Origin: Actinomycetes bacterium
GTDB lineage: Bacteria > Actinomycetota > Actinomycetes > Mycobacteriales > Mycobacteriaceae
Assembly: GCA_022600695.1 (NCBI GenBank)
Contig: JAHZJY010000387.1
Coordinates: 1 to 8,044 of the forward strand
Direction of reading: 5' to 3'
DNA length: 8,044 bases
Shown: piece by piece, positions 1 to 8,044 of the stretch
How positions within the stretch are numbered: position 1 is the stretch's first letter
Layout: the number at the start of each line of letters is the position of its first letter
Translations under genes and position numbers: made by a program
Notes under the pieces: model-generated
The model's database searches: none
The model's input: only the letters and a program-made list of their open reading frames with translations
Told to the model about the DNA's origin: nothing

Positions 1-105
1 ACCAAGGTCGAGCGGAAGGGACGGCTGTACGGACCGCTGGCCTACGCACGCAGTCGCCGCCACTATCGCCGCACGCTCCGCAACGATCGGCGTGTGGACA
101 GCTGA
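1..105 (+). CDS. C-terminal fragment of an unidentified protein (5' end outside the window)
   Basis: Frame 1 is open from the left edge to a TGA at 103-105, giving 34 residues that end in RTLRNDRRVDS. The fragment is strongly basic (many Arg, one Lys pair) with Tyr residues. Third codon positions are mostly G or C, as expected for a coding frame in this genome. A hairpin directly overlaps and follows the stop codon, which fits a gene end. The gene would converge with galE, leaving about 90 bases between the two stops. I do not recognise the family. A glycosyltransferase or other sugar-related enzyme would fit the neighbourhood, but nothing in these residues shows it. The fragment is short enough that chance is possible. 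Confidence 0.5.
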   Translation, partial: TKVERKGRLYGPLAYARSRRHYRRTLRNDRRVDS

Positions 106-131
106 CGTCTCGGGTGGGCCCGCACGACGTC
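104..131. terminator. Candidate bidirectional hairpin terminator between convergent genes
   Basis: Two copies of the self-complementary hexamer GACGTC lie at 104-109 and 126-131 and can pair with each other. Inside them CGGG (111-114) pairs with CCCG (119-122) around a TGGG loop, separated from the outer stem by a 1x3 internal loop. The structure overlaps the TGA of the left-edge gene and sits 65 bases past the galE stop, so it could serve both. There is no T tract on either side. Intrinsic terminators in actinobacteria often lack one, but that also makes this call weaker. Confidence 0.4.
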
Positions 132-195
132 GGCACCCAGCCGGGATGACATGCGCGTGCGCAGTGATACCGCCGGGGCATCGATGGGTTGGGGC

Positions 196-1218
196 TCAGG
201 CGGGGTACCCGGCCGGATTCTGCTTCTGGAACCTCCACGCATCGTCGCACATGTCGGCCAGATCCCGCCTTGTGCGCCAACCCCATTCGCGTTCGACATT
301 GGCGGCATCGGCGATCAGGCTCGCCACGTCACCGAGACGCCGGCCCACGATGCGGTAGGCGATGTCCTTTCCGCAGGCTTTCGAGAAGGCCGCCACCAAT
401 TCCAGCACCGACACCCCCGATCCGGTTCCGAGGTTGAAGACCCGGAATCCGGGCTGATCGTCGAGATGCTCGAGTGCGACCCGATGGGCGTCCGCGACAT
501 CAACGACGTGGATGTAATCCCGGATCGCCGTTCCGTCCGGTGTCGGGTAGTCGTCTCCGAAAACGCTCAATTCGGTCAGCCTGCCCACCGCAATCTGCGA
601 CAGGTACGGCATCACGTTGTTGGGAACCCCGAGCGGATCCTCGCCGAGGAGCCCACTGGGATGCGCGCCGACCGGGTTGAAATACCTCAACGCGATCACC
701 GACAGTTCCGGAACGTAGACGCACGCCTGGGACAGCATCTGCTCACAAATCCATTTCGACAACGCATAGGGGTTGGTCGGTCTCGCCGGGTCCGATTCCG
801 CGAGCGGTGCCGCGGGACTGTCGCCATAGATGGAGCAGGACGAGGAGAACACCAGCCGCGTCACCCGATACTGGTGCATCGTTCTGATCAGATTGGTCGT
901 TCCCCCGATGTTGACGTCGAAGTAATCAAGGGGGATTTGAGTCGATTCGCCCACCGCTTTCTTCGCCGCGAAATGGATCACCGCATCAATCGGGTGTTCC
1001 TCGAACACCGCGGACAGCGCTGCGCGATCCCGCAGGTCGACCTCATGGGTGGCAGGCGATTTTCCGGTTATCTCGCGAACTCGATCGAGTGCGCTCCGAT
1101 GACTGTTGGAGTAGTCGTCGATCACGACGACGTCGTTGCCGGCGTCGAGCAATTCGACGCAGGTATGGCTGCCGATGAATCCTGCACCACCGGTTACCAG
1201 GACTGTTTTGGACCCCAT
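196..1218 (-). CDS. galE: UDP-glucose 4-epimerase GalE
   Basis: This enzyme interconverts UDP-glucose and UDP-galactose in the cytoplasm with tightly bound NAD. It supplies galactose, and via UDP-galactopyranose mutase galactofuranose, for envelope glycans such as mycobacterial arabinogalactan. The protein is 340 residues, close to E. coli GalE (338). The Rossmann NAD motif TGGAGFIGSH is at residues 9-18, the SSS catalytic Ser region at 125-127 and the YxxxK pair at Tyr151/Lys155. The family blocks NPVGAHPSG (181-189) and GTAIRDYIHV (229-238) are also present, with a GYP ending. At the site of E. coli Tyr299, which limits substrate size, I align Leu301. The ATG at 1218 aligns with the family N-terminus and has a GGGGGA run about 10 bases upstream. 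An ATG at 1239 would add seven residues and is possible. The gene is divergent from the UDP-xylose fusion gene. Mycobacteria carry several GalE-like paralogues, so which one this corresponds to is open. Confidence 0.95.
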   Translation of the reverse strand: MGSKTVLVTGGAGFIGSHTCVELLDAGNDVVVIDDYSNSHRSALDRVREITGKSPATHEVDLRDRAALSAVFEEHPIDAVIHFAAKKAVGESTQIPLDYFDVNIGGTTNLIRTMHQYRVTRLVFSSSCSIYGDSPAAPLAESDPARPTNPYALSKWICEQMLSQACVYVPELSVIALRYFNPVGAHPSGLLGEDPLGVPNNVMPYLSQIAVGRLTELSVFGDDYPTPDGTAIRDYIHVVDVADAHRVALEHLDDQPGFRVFNLGTGSGVSVLELVAAFSKACGKDIAYRIVGRRLGDVASLIADAANVEREWGWRTRRDLADMCDDAWRFQKQNPAGYPA

Positions 1219-1330
1219 GTTGTACACATCCCCCACCATTGAAGACCCGGCTCCTGCGCAGCGGTTGATAGCGTAACCCGCACCCTCCTGCCGCGGTCCT
1301 AGGCGGGGATTCAGCGACACAAGGAGAGTC
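1219..1330. promoter_or_regulatory. Divergent intergenic region between galE and the fusion gene
   Basis: Both genes must be transcribed outward from these 112 bases. Overlapping -10-like hexamers of the mycobacterial TANNNT type are visible: TAGCGT on the plus strand (1269-1274) and TACGCT on the minus strand (1275-1270). They would give leaders of roughly 45-50 bases in each direction. Neither has a convincing -35 element at 16-19 bases, so the exact sites are uncertain. The fusion gene has a clear Shine-Dalgarno AAGGAG at 1321-1326, four bases before its ATG. No convincing long operator palindrome was found. Confidence 0.4.
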
Positions 1331-3655
1331 ATGCGGCCACATGCGGTATTGACGGGCGGCGCCGGCTTCCTGGGTTCCCATCTTGCGGAACGCCTGCTGG
1401 CGCAGGACGTGGACGTCACGGTTCTGGACAACTTCTCCACCGGTTCACCGGAGAACGTCGCACACTTACAGGGCCACAACGGCTTTCGCCTGATCAAGCT
1501 CGACGTCACCAACTACATTTCGATCCCCGGGCCGGTCGACTACGTTCTGCACTTCGCCTCGCCGGCTTCCCCGGTCGACTACGCCGAACTGCCGATCCAG
1601 ACCATGAAGGTGGGCTCGCTGGGAACGCACAACACTCTCGGACTGGCCATGGAGAAGGGCGCCCGCTATCTGCTCGCGTCGACATCCGAGTGCTACGGCG
1701 ACCCCCTGGTCCATCCCCAGCCCGAGAGTTACTGGGGCAATGTCAATCCGGTCGGGCCGCGGGGGTGCTACGACGAGGCCAAGCGCTTCGCCGAAGCCCT
1801 CACCACCGCATACCGCACCAAACACGGGGTCAACACGGCGATCATGCGGATCTTCAACACCTACGGACCCCGTATGCGGCCCCACGACGGTCGGGCGATC
1901 CCCAACTTCATCACACAGTCGCTCGCCGGCGCGCCGATCACCGTCCAGGGTGACGGCAGCCAGACCCGATCGGTCTGCTACGTCGACGATCTCATCGACG
2001 GCGCGGTGCGGCTGCTGTTTTCCGGCCTGTCGGGTCCGGTCAACATCGGCAACCCGCACGAAATGCCCATAGTGGAGCTGGCCGGGCTGATCCGCGAGCT
2101 CACCGGGTCGGACTCTCCGCTGAATTTCATCGACCGGGCCCAGGATGATCCGGAGCAGCGCCAGCCGGACATCACCCTCGCGCGCACGCAACTGCAGTGG
2201 GAACCCCGGGTCGACGTCCGGGACGGCCTGCGTCAGACCATCGCCTGGTTCCGTAACCGGGCCGACGGCGCCGTGCAGGAAGCGTCACCGGCGCCGCTCG
2301 ACGTACGGGTTGCACAACCTCAACCCGGCCATCGGGTTGCGGTGATCGGCACCGGGTATGTCGGCGCCGTCACCGCCGCCTGTATGGCTTTCCTCGGAAA
2401 CTCCGTCATCGGGCTGGACAACGACTCGGAGCGCGCGGGGCGTCTCGACAAGGGTGCGGCGCCCTTCATCGAGCATGGACTGCCGGAGCTTCTGGCTGCG
2501 GCGCTGTCATCCGGTCGACTGCGGTTCACCGACGACCCCGCGGAGGCCCTGCCGGATGCGGATTTCGTGTTCCTGTGTGTGGGAACTCCGCCGGGCCCGG
2601 ACGGGTCGCCGAACCTTGAACAGCTGGAGAGCGCAATCCAGTCATTGGCCCCGTACCTGCGCACTGGCGCGGTCATCGTCAACAAGTCGACGGTGCCGGT
2701 CGGATCCGGCAACTGGACGCGCACGATTCTGGAAGACGCTCTGGTGGGGAACCGGCAGCTGTCCTTCTCCGTCGTGTCCAACCCGGAGTTCCTCCGAGAG
2801 GGCTCGGCCATCGACGACTTCTTCTTCCCGGATCGGATCGTGCTCGGTGGCGCCGAGGCCGACGTCAAACGGGTCGCCGAGCTGTACCAGCCGGTGCTCG
2901 ACCAGTCGTTCGACGGTGGACGGCCAGGCGTTCGACCGTCGCTGGTCACGACGGAACTGACATCTGCGGAGATGATCAAATACGCCGCGAACGCCTTCCT
3001 GGCGACGAAGATCAGTTTCGCCAACGAGATCGCGCAAATGTGCGAGCTGTTCGGCGCCGATGCCCGAGAGGTGCTGCCCGCCATCGGCGCCGATCACCGG
3101 ATCGTCAGCGCCTTCCTCAATCCCGGCGTCGGGTGGGGCGGTTCATGCTTCGGCAAGGATGTTTCCGCGTTGATCGCGTCCGGTCAGGAGTACGGCTACA
3201 CACCCGCGATGCTGCAGGCAACGGTGGAGATCAACGCGGCGCAAAGAGCGAGTGTGATCCGAAAGCTGCAGCGGGAACTGCACTCGCTGAAGGGGCGCCG
3301 AATCGCACTGTTGGGGCTCGCTTTCAAGCCGGGTACAGATGACCTGCGCGACGCCCCGGCCCTCGACATCGCCCGGCGACTACTGGCCGCCGGCGCGGCG
3401 ATCTCGGCCTTCGACCCCGTTGTGACGGCACTGCCCGAGGAGTTCGCGGATGTCCGGCTGGCCCCCGACGCCTATGCGGCGGCCGACCGGGCCGACGCCG
3501 TCGTGCTGGCGACGGAATGGCCGGAGTTCCGCCTCATCGATCCTGCCGGGCTGCGTCGGGTCATGCGGGGCGACCTGGTCATCGACGGCCGAAACTGTCT
3601 GCCAGAGGTGAACTTTGCCGGGTCGGGCCTGCATCTAGTCGGATTCGGCTGGTGA
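1331..3655 (+). CDS. Bifunctional fusion: UDP-glucuronate decarboxylase (UDP-xylose synthase) + UDP-glucose 6-dehydrogenase
   Basis: The reading frame encodes 774 residues with two complete enzyme domains. Residues 1-310 are an extended short-chain dehydrogenase of the UDP-xylose synthase family. It has [10 protein letters not shown] at 8-17, [10 protein letters not shown] at 116-125, [13 protein letters not shown] at 128-140, and Tyr147/Lys151 in [15 protein letters not shown] is at 173-182 and [10 protein letters not shown] at 272-281. Residues 311-334 are an Ala/Pro/Gln-rich linker. Residues 335-774 are a full-length UDP-glucose dehydrogenase: AVIGTGYVG (337-345), [10 protein letters not shown] (484-493), Lys550 and Asn554, catalytic Cys606 in GGSCFGKD, and [10 protein letters not shown] (665-674). 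The C-terminal half would oxidise UDP-glucose to UDP-glucuronate with 2 NAD+. The N-terminal half would decarboxylate that to UDP-xylose. The start ATG has AAGGAG four bases upstream. The linker has no in-frame start with a ribosome binding site, so one polypeptide is expected. Fusion is seen directly; both activities are inferred from intact motifs. Confidence 0.93.
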   Translation: MRPHAVLTGGAGFLGSHLAERLLAQDVDVTVLDNFSTGSPENVAHLQGHNGFRLIKLDVTNYISIPGPVDYVLHFASPASPVDYAELPIQTMKVGSLGTHNTLGLAMEKGARYLLASTSECYGDPLVHPQPESYWGNVNPVGPRGCYDEAKRFAEALTTAYRTKHGVNTAIMRIFNTYGPRMRPHDGRAIPNFITQSLAGAPITVQGDGSQTRSVCYVDDLIDGAVRLLFSGLSGPVNIGNPHEMPIVELAGLIRELTGSDSPLNFIDRAQDDPEQRQPDITLARTQLQWEPRVDVRDGLRQTIAWFRNRADGAVQEASPAPLDVRVAQPQPGHRVAVIGTGYVGAVTAACMAFLGNSVIGLDNDSERAGRLDKGAAPFIEHGLPELLAAALSSGRLRFTDDPAEALPDADFVFLCVGTPPGPDGSPNLEQLESAIQSLAPYLRTGAVIVNKSTVPVGSGNWTRTILEDALVGNRQLSFSVVSNPEFLREGSAIDDFFFPDRIVLGGAEADVKRVAELYQPVLDQSFDGGRPGVRPSLVTTELTSAEMIKYAANAFLATKISFANEIAQMCELFGADAREVLPAIGADHRIVSAFLNPGVGWGGSCFGKDVSALIASGQEYGYTPAMLQATVEINAAQRASVIRKLQRELHSLKGRRIALLGLAFKPGTDDLRDAPALDIARRLLAAGAAISAFDPVVTALPEEFADVRLAPDAYAAADRADAVVLATEWPEFRLIDPAGLRRVMRGDLVIDGRNCLPEVNFAGSGLHLVGFGW

Positions 3656-3684
3656 AGCGCTGAAACTCTGCTCGGCTCGGCGGC

Positions 3685-3690
3685 TAGACT
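3685..3690 (+). promoter_or_regulatory. Candidate -10 element for a near-leaderless transcript
   Basis: TAGACT matches the mycobacterial SigA -10 pattern TANNNT. Transcription starting seven bases downstream would begin at the A at 3697, four bases before the ATG at 3701. That would explain why this gene lacks a Shine-Dalgarno sequence, since leaderless or near-leaderless mRNAs are common in mycobacteria. No good -35 element was found. The gene may also be read through from the upstream fusion gene, which ends 45 bases before it. Confidence 0.35.
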
Positions 3691-3700
3691 TCGCGGACCG

Positions 3701-4654
3701 ATGATCCGTACCGCTTTGTCCCTGCTCACCTGGTTCGCCTTTCTCATTGCCGCGCTGGCCCTGTTGGCCAGGTTCGTCCCGGTGGTCGACCACACGATTC
3801 TGATCATTTCGGCACTCTCGCCCTACCTGCTGCTCGGCGCGGGCATACCCGCGGTCCTGCTATTGCTCAGCCGGCGGTCGTGGTGGGCCGTTTCGGTTGC
3901 CGTCATGCTGGCAGCGGGTGCGGCATTCGCTGTGCTGCCGCGCTTCGCGGCGTCCGGCCCGGCTGCGCCGGAAGGAGTCCCGATCCGGGTGCTGACCGCG
4001 AACCTCTGGGAGGGTTCCGCCGATCCCCGGGCGCTGATCGCGATGGCCCGCGAACGCACCGACCTCGTCGTCGTCCAGGAACTGACGCCGGAGTGCGCCC
4101 ACGATCTCAGCGGTCTGGAGTCGGAATTCCCCTACCGAGCGGTCGACCCGCGCGCCGGGGCGGCCGGCGCGGGCATCTGGAGCCGCTACCCGATCGTCGG
4201 CTCCAGACGCGACAGCGGATACCAACTCAGCATGCTCTCCGCCACCCTCAGGGTGCCCGGGGCGGCCTCCGACACCCTGGTCCTGGCCGCCCATATCGTC
4301 GGGCCGTGGCCCAATCCGATCGACGACTGGCGCCGCGAGATGACCAAGCTCCCCGATACCCTGCGGACCGCGGCGGAGGTCGCCGACCCCGGAACCGTGA
4401 TCGCCGCCGGGGACTTCAACGCCACCGTCGACATGCAACCGTTTCGCGGGTTGCTGCGGGGTGGCTTCCGCGATGCCGGTCAACAGTCCGGCGCCGGACT
4501 GGCCCCGACCTTCCCCGCCAACCGGTCGGTACCGCCGCTGATCGGGATCGACCACATACTGACCTACAACGGCACCGCCAGCGACTTCGACACCGTCCGG
4601 ATACCGGGTTCGGATCACCTGGGTGTGATCGCGACCATCCACGTCCCGGGTTAG
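3701..4654 (+). CDS. Membrane-anchored endonuclease/exonuclease/phosphatase (EEP) family protein, VanJ-like layout
   Basis: The 317-residue protein has three predicted membrane helices (about 4-24, 32-56 and 61-80) followed by an EEP-fold domain (about 94-315). Metal and catalytic motifs are in the usual order: Asn101 in TANLW, Glu127 in VVQEL, His198 in AAHIVGP, Asp238/Asn240 in GDFNAT, Asp284-His285 in GIDHIL, and Asp305-His306 in GSDHLGV. Arginines at 58-59 between helices 2 and 3 suggest that loop is cytoplasmic, which puts the catalytic domain outside the membrane. The same layout occurs in VanJ of Streptomyces coelicolor, reported as an undecaprenyl-pyrophosphate phosphatase linked to teicoplanin resistance. 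A role in recycling a polyprenyl carrier is therefore plausible here but unproven. Other EEP members are nucleases or phospholipid phosphatases. The start has no Shine-Dalgarno sequence but sits just after a -10-like TAGACT. It lies 45 bases downstream of the UDP-sugar fusion gene, on the same strand. Confidence 0.85.
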   Translation: MIRTALSLLTWFAFLIAALALLARFVPVVDHTILIISALSPYLLLGAGIPAVLLLLSRRSWWAVSVAVMLAAGAAFAVLPRFAASGPAAPEGVPIRVLTANLWEGSADPRALIAMARERTDLVVVQELTPECAHDLSGLESEFPYRAVDPRAGAAGAGIWSRYPIVGSRRDSGYQLSMLSATLRVPGAASDTLVLAAHIVGPWPNPIDDWRREMTKLPDTLRTAAEVADPGTVIAAGDFNATVDMQPFRGLLRGGFRDAGQQSGAGLAPTFPANRSVPPLIGIDHILTYNGTASDFDTVRIPGSDHLGVIATIHVPG

Positions 4655-4779
4655 CCCGGCGTTGGCCCCGCGCGGCCGAATACGCGCATCCGTGGACTGT
4701 GCCACCATGGGTTTGCTGTGAATCCAGTCGCCGGTCACAGCACCCGTCACTCTCCGACGGGGTTACCACCGCCGAACCG

Positions 4780-4784
4780 TGGAG
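4780..4784 (+). promoter_or_regulatory. Ribosome binding site deciding the GTG start of the Rv3235-family gene
   Basis: TGGAG ends seven bases before the GTG at 4792, a good spacing, whereas it is only one base before the in-frame GTG at 4786. The later GTG is therefore preferred. A further in-frame GTG at 4699 has no purine-rich sequence at a suitable distance. Confidence 0.5.
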
Positions 4785-4791
4785 CGTGTCC

Positions 4792-5277
4792 GTGTCTACC
4801 AGCACATGTCCTTCGCCCGCACTGCCCGCCGTCTCCCCCGTCATCGATTACGAACCTGCGGCCTTCGGCGGGCCGGTGGCCCTGCCGCCGGTCACCGCGC
4901 CGCGCCGCCGCGGCCCCGTGCGCACCCCGCCCACCCGCCGATCGGCGGCCGAGGAGGCCCGGATACGCACCGCCGCGGTCTTCGCCGACGCCGCCCTCCG
5001 CCGGGTACTGGAGGTCATCGACCGACGCCGGCCGCCGGACCAGCTACGGCCCCTGATGGCTGCCGGGCTGGTGGACTCGCTGCCGCCGGCCCGCGGCGCC
5101 GGTCCGGCACGACTGCGGCGGGTGCTTGCCCAGCTGAGCCGGCCCGACGGGACGGCGGCTGAAGTGGCGGCCAGCTACACCAGGGCCGACCGGGTGCACG
5201 CCATCGCCTGCCGGATCGAGCAGGACTGCACGGCGAACGGGCCGCGCTGGCGGGTGGTCGCCCTGCATATTGGCTGA
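4792..5277 (+). CDS. Rv3235 family protein (function unknown)
   Basis: A GTG start gives 161 residues. The first 50 or so are Pro/Ala/Arg-rich and look disordered. Residues 51-160 resemble the actinobacterial Rv3235 family. There is a helical block in which AALRRVLEVIDRRRP (67-81) leads into QLRPLMAAGLVDSL (84-97), then a short linker, and a C-terminal strand-rich block with RVHAIACRIEQ (134-144) and RWRVVALHIG (152-161). There is no signal peptide, membrane segment or catalytic motif. The family is often encoded near secA in actinobacteria, as here, where it converges on secA across a 37-base gap. Its role is not known to me, and the convergent orientation argues against a simple operon link to secretion. 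The family call rests on recalled motif resemblance, not a search. The start could also be the GTG at 4786. Confidence 0.78.
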   Translation: MSTSTCPSPALPAVSPVIDYEPAAFGGPVALPPVTAPRRRGPVRTPPTRRSAAEEARIRTAAVFADAALRRVLEVIDRRRPPDQLRPLMAAGLVDSLPPARGAGPARLRRVLAQLSRPDGTAAEVAASYTRADRVHAIACRIEQDCTANGPRWRVVALHIG

Positions 5278-5294
5278 TGGTCGGGTGGGCATCG

Positions 5295-5309
5295 ACCGGC
5301 CGAGCCGGT
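5295..5309. terminator. Hairpin between the convergent Rv3235-family and secA genes
   Basis: ACCGGC (5295-5300) and GCCGGT (5304-5309) form a perfect six-base-pair stem around a CGA loop. It falls inside the 37-base gap between two converging stop codons, which is where a bidirectional terminator is expected. Neither side has a T tract, so efficiency cannot be judged from sequence alone. Confidence 0.5.
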
Positions 5310-5314
5310 GGGCG

Positions 5315-8044
<2,730 letters not shown>

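Noticed and set aside
152..163. TGCGCGTGCGCA inverted repeat downstream of galE as a terminator
   Set aside because: The five-base arms are separated by only two bases, too few to form a stable hairpin loop. The structure at 104-131 is a better candidate.
151..1242. Plus-strand open frame of 363 codons opposite galE
   Set aside because: It is antisense to a gene with unmistakable GalE motifs. Its translation is low-complexity Arg/His/Asp-rich with no family resemblance, typical of shadow frames in high-GC DNA.
1219..1512. Upstream extension of galE to a start at 1512
   Set aside because: The extension would overlap the 5' end of the fusion gene by about 180 bases. The added residues do not belong to the GalE family, whose N-terminus aligns with the ATG at 1218.
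2261..2332. Possibility that the fusion gene is two separately translated genes
   Set aside because: There is no stop codon in the linker. The only purine-rich run (AGGAAG, about 2277-2282) has no in-frame start codon at a suitable distance.
2320..3084. Minus-strand open frame of 254 codons opposite the dehydrogenase half of the fusion gene
   Set aside because: It is antisense to the conserved UDP-glucose dehydrogenase motifs. The Ser/Arg/Pro-rich translation has no recognisable domain.
3860..4750. Minus-strand open frame of 296 codons opposite the EEP gene
   Set aside because: The Gly/Arg-rich translation shows no motif, and the opposite strand has a complete ordered set of EEP catalytic residues.
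3880..4785. Upstream extension of the Rv3235-family frame
   Set aside because: The extra frame runs through the EEP gene in another reading frame and gives Arg-rich nonsense. The GTG at 4792 has a ribosome binding site.

Overview
The window looks like chromosomal DNA of a high-GC actinobacterium of the family Mycobacteriaceae, probably a non-tuberculous Mycobacterium or Mycolicibacterium. The best evidence is the right-hand gene, which reads as a nearly complete mycobacterial-type SecA1. It has the N-terminal [11 protein letters not shown] motif and a basic C-terminus without the zinc-binding tail. It faces a small protein of the Rv3235 family. No mobile element, tRNA, rRNA or CRISPR array was seen.

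Layout from left to right. Positions 1-105 hold the last 34 codons of an unidentified plus-strand gene, followed by a hairpin. Positions 196-1218, minus strand, hold a full-length UDP-glucose 4-epimerase (galE). A 112-base divergent intergenic region (1219-1330) separates it from a 774-residue plus-strand gene (1331-3655). That gene fuses a UDP-glucuronate decarboxylase (UDP-xylose synthase) domain to a UDP-glucose 6-dehydrogenase domain. After a 45-base gap comes a membrane-anchored endonuclease/exonuclease/phosphatase-fold protein (3701-4654), similar in layout to VanJ. Next is the Rv3235-family gene (4792-5277). It converges, across a short hairpin, on secA (5315 to the right edge, minus strand, missing about two N-terminal residues).

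Functionally the left two thirds is a nucleotide-sugar and envelope module. GalE and the fusion protein both draw on UDP-glucose. One would supply UDP-galactose and the other would convert UDP-glucose through UDP-glucuronate to UDP-xylose. The membrane phosphatase-like protein could act on the outer face of the membrane, for example on a polyprenyl carrier, but this is inference. The right third is the housekeeping preprotein translocase motor with its conserved neighbour of unknown function.

The most interesting item is the single-polypeptide UDP-xylose pathway. Each half has its full set of recognisable cofactor and catalytic motifs, and the domain order is the reverse of the reaction order.
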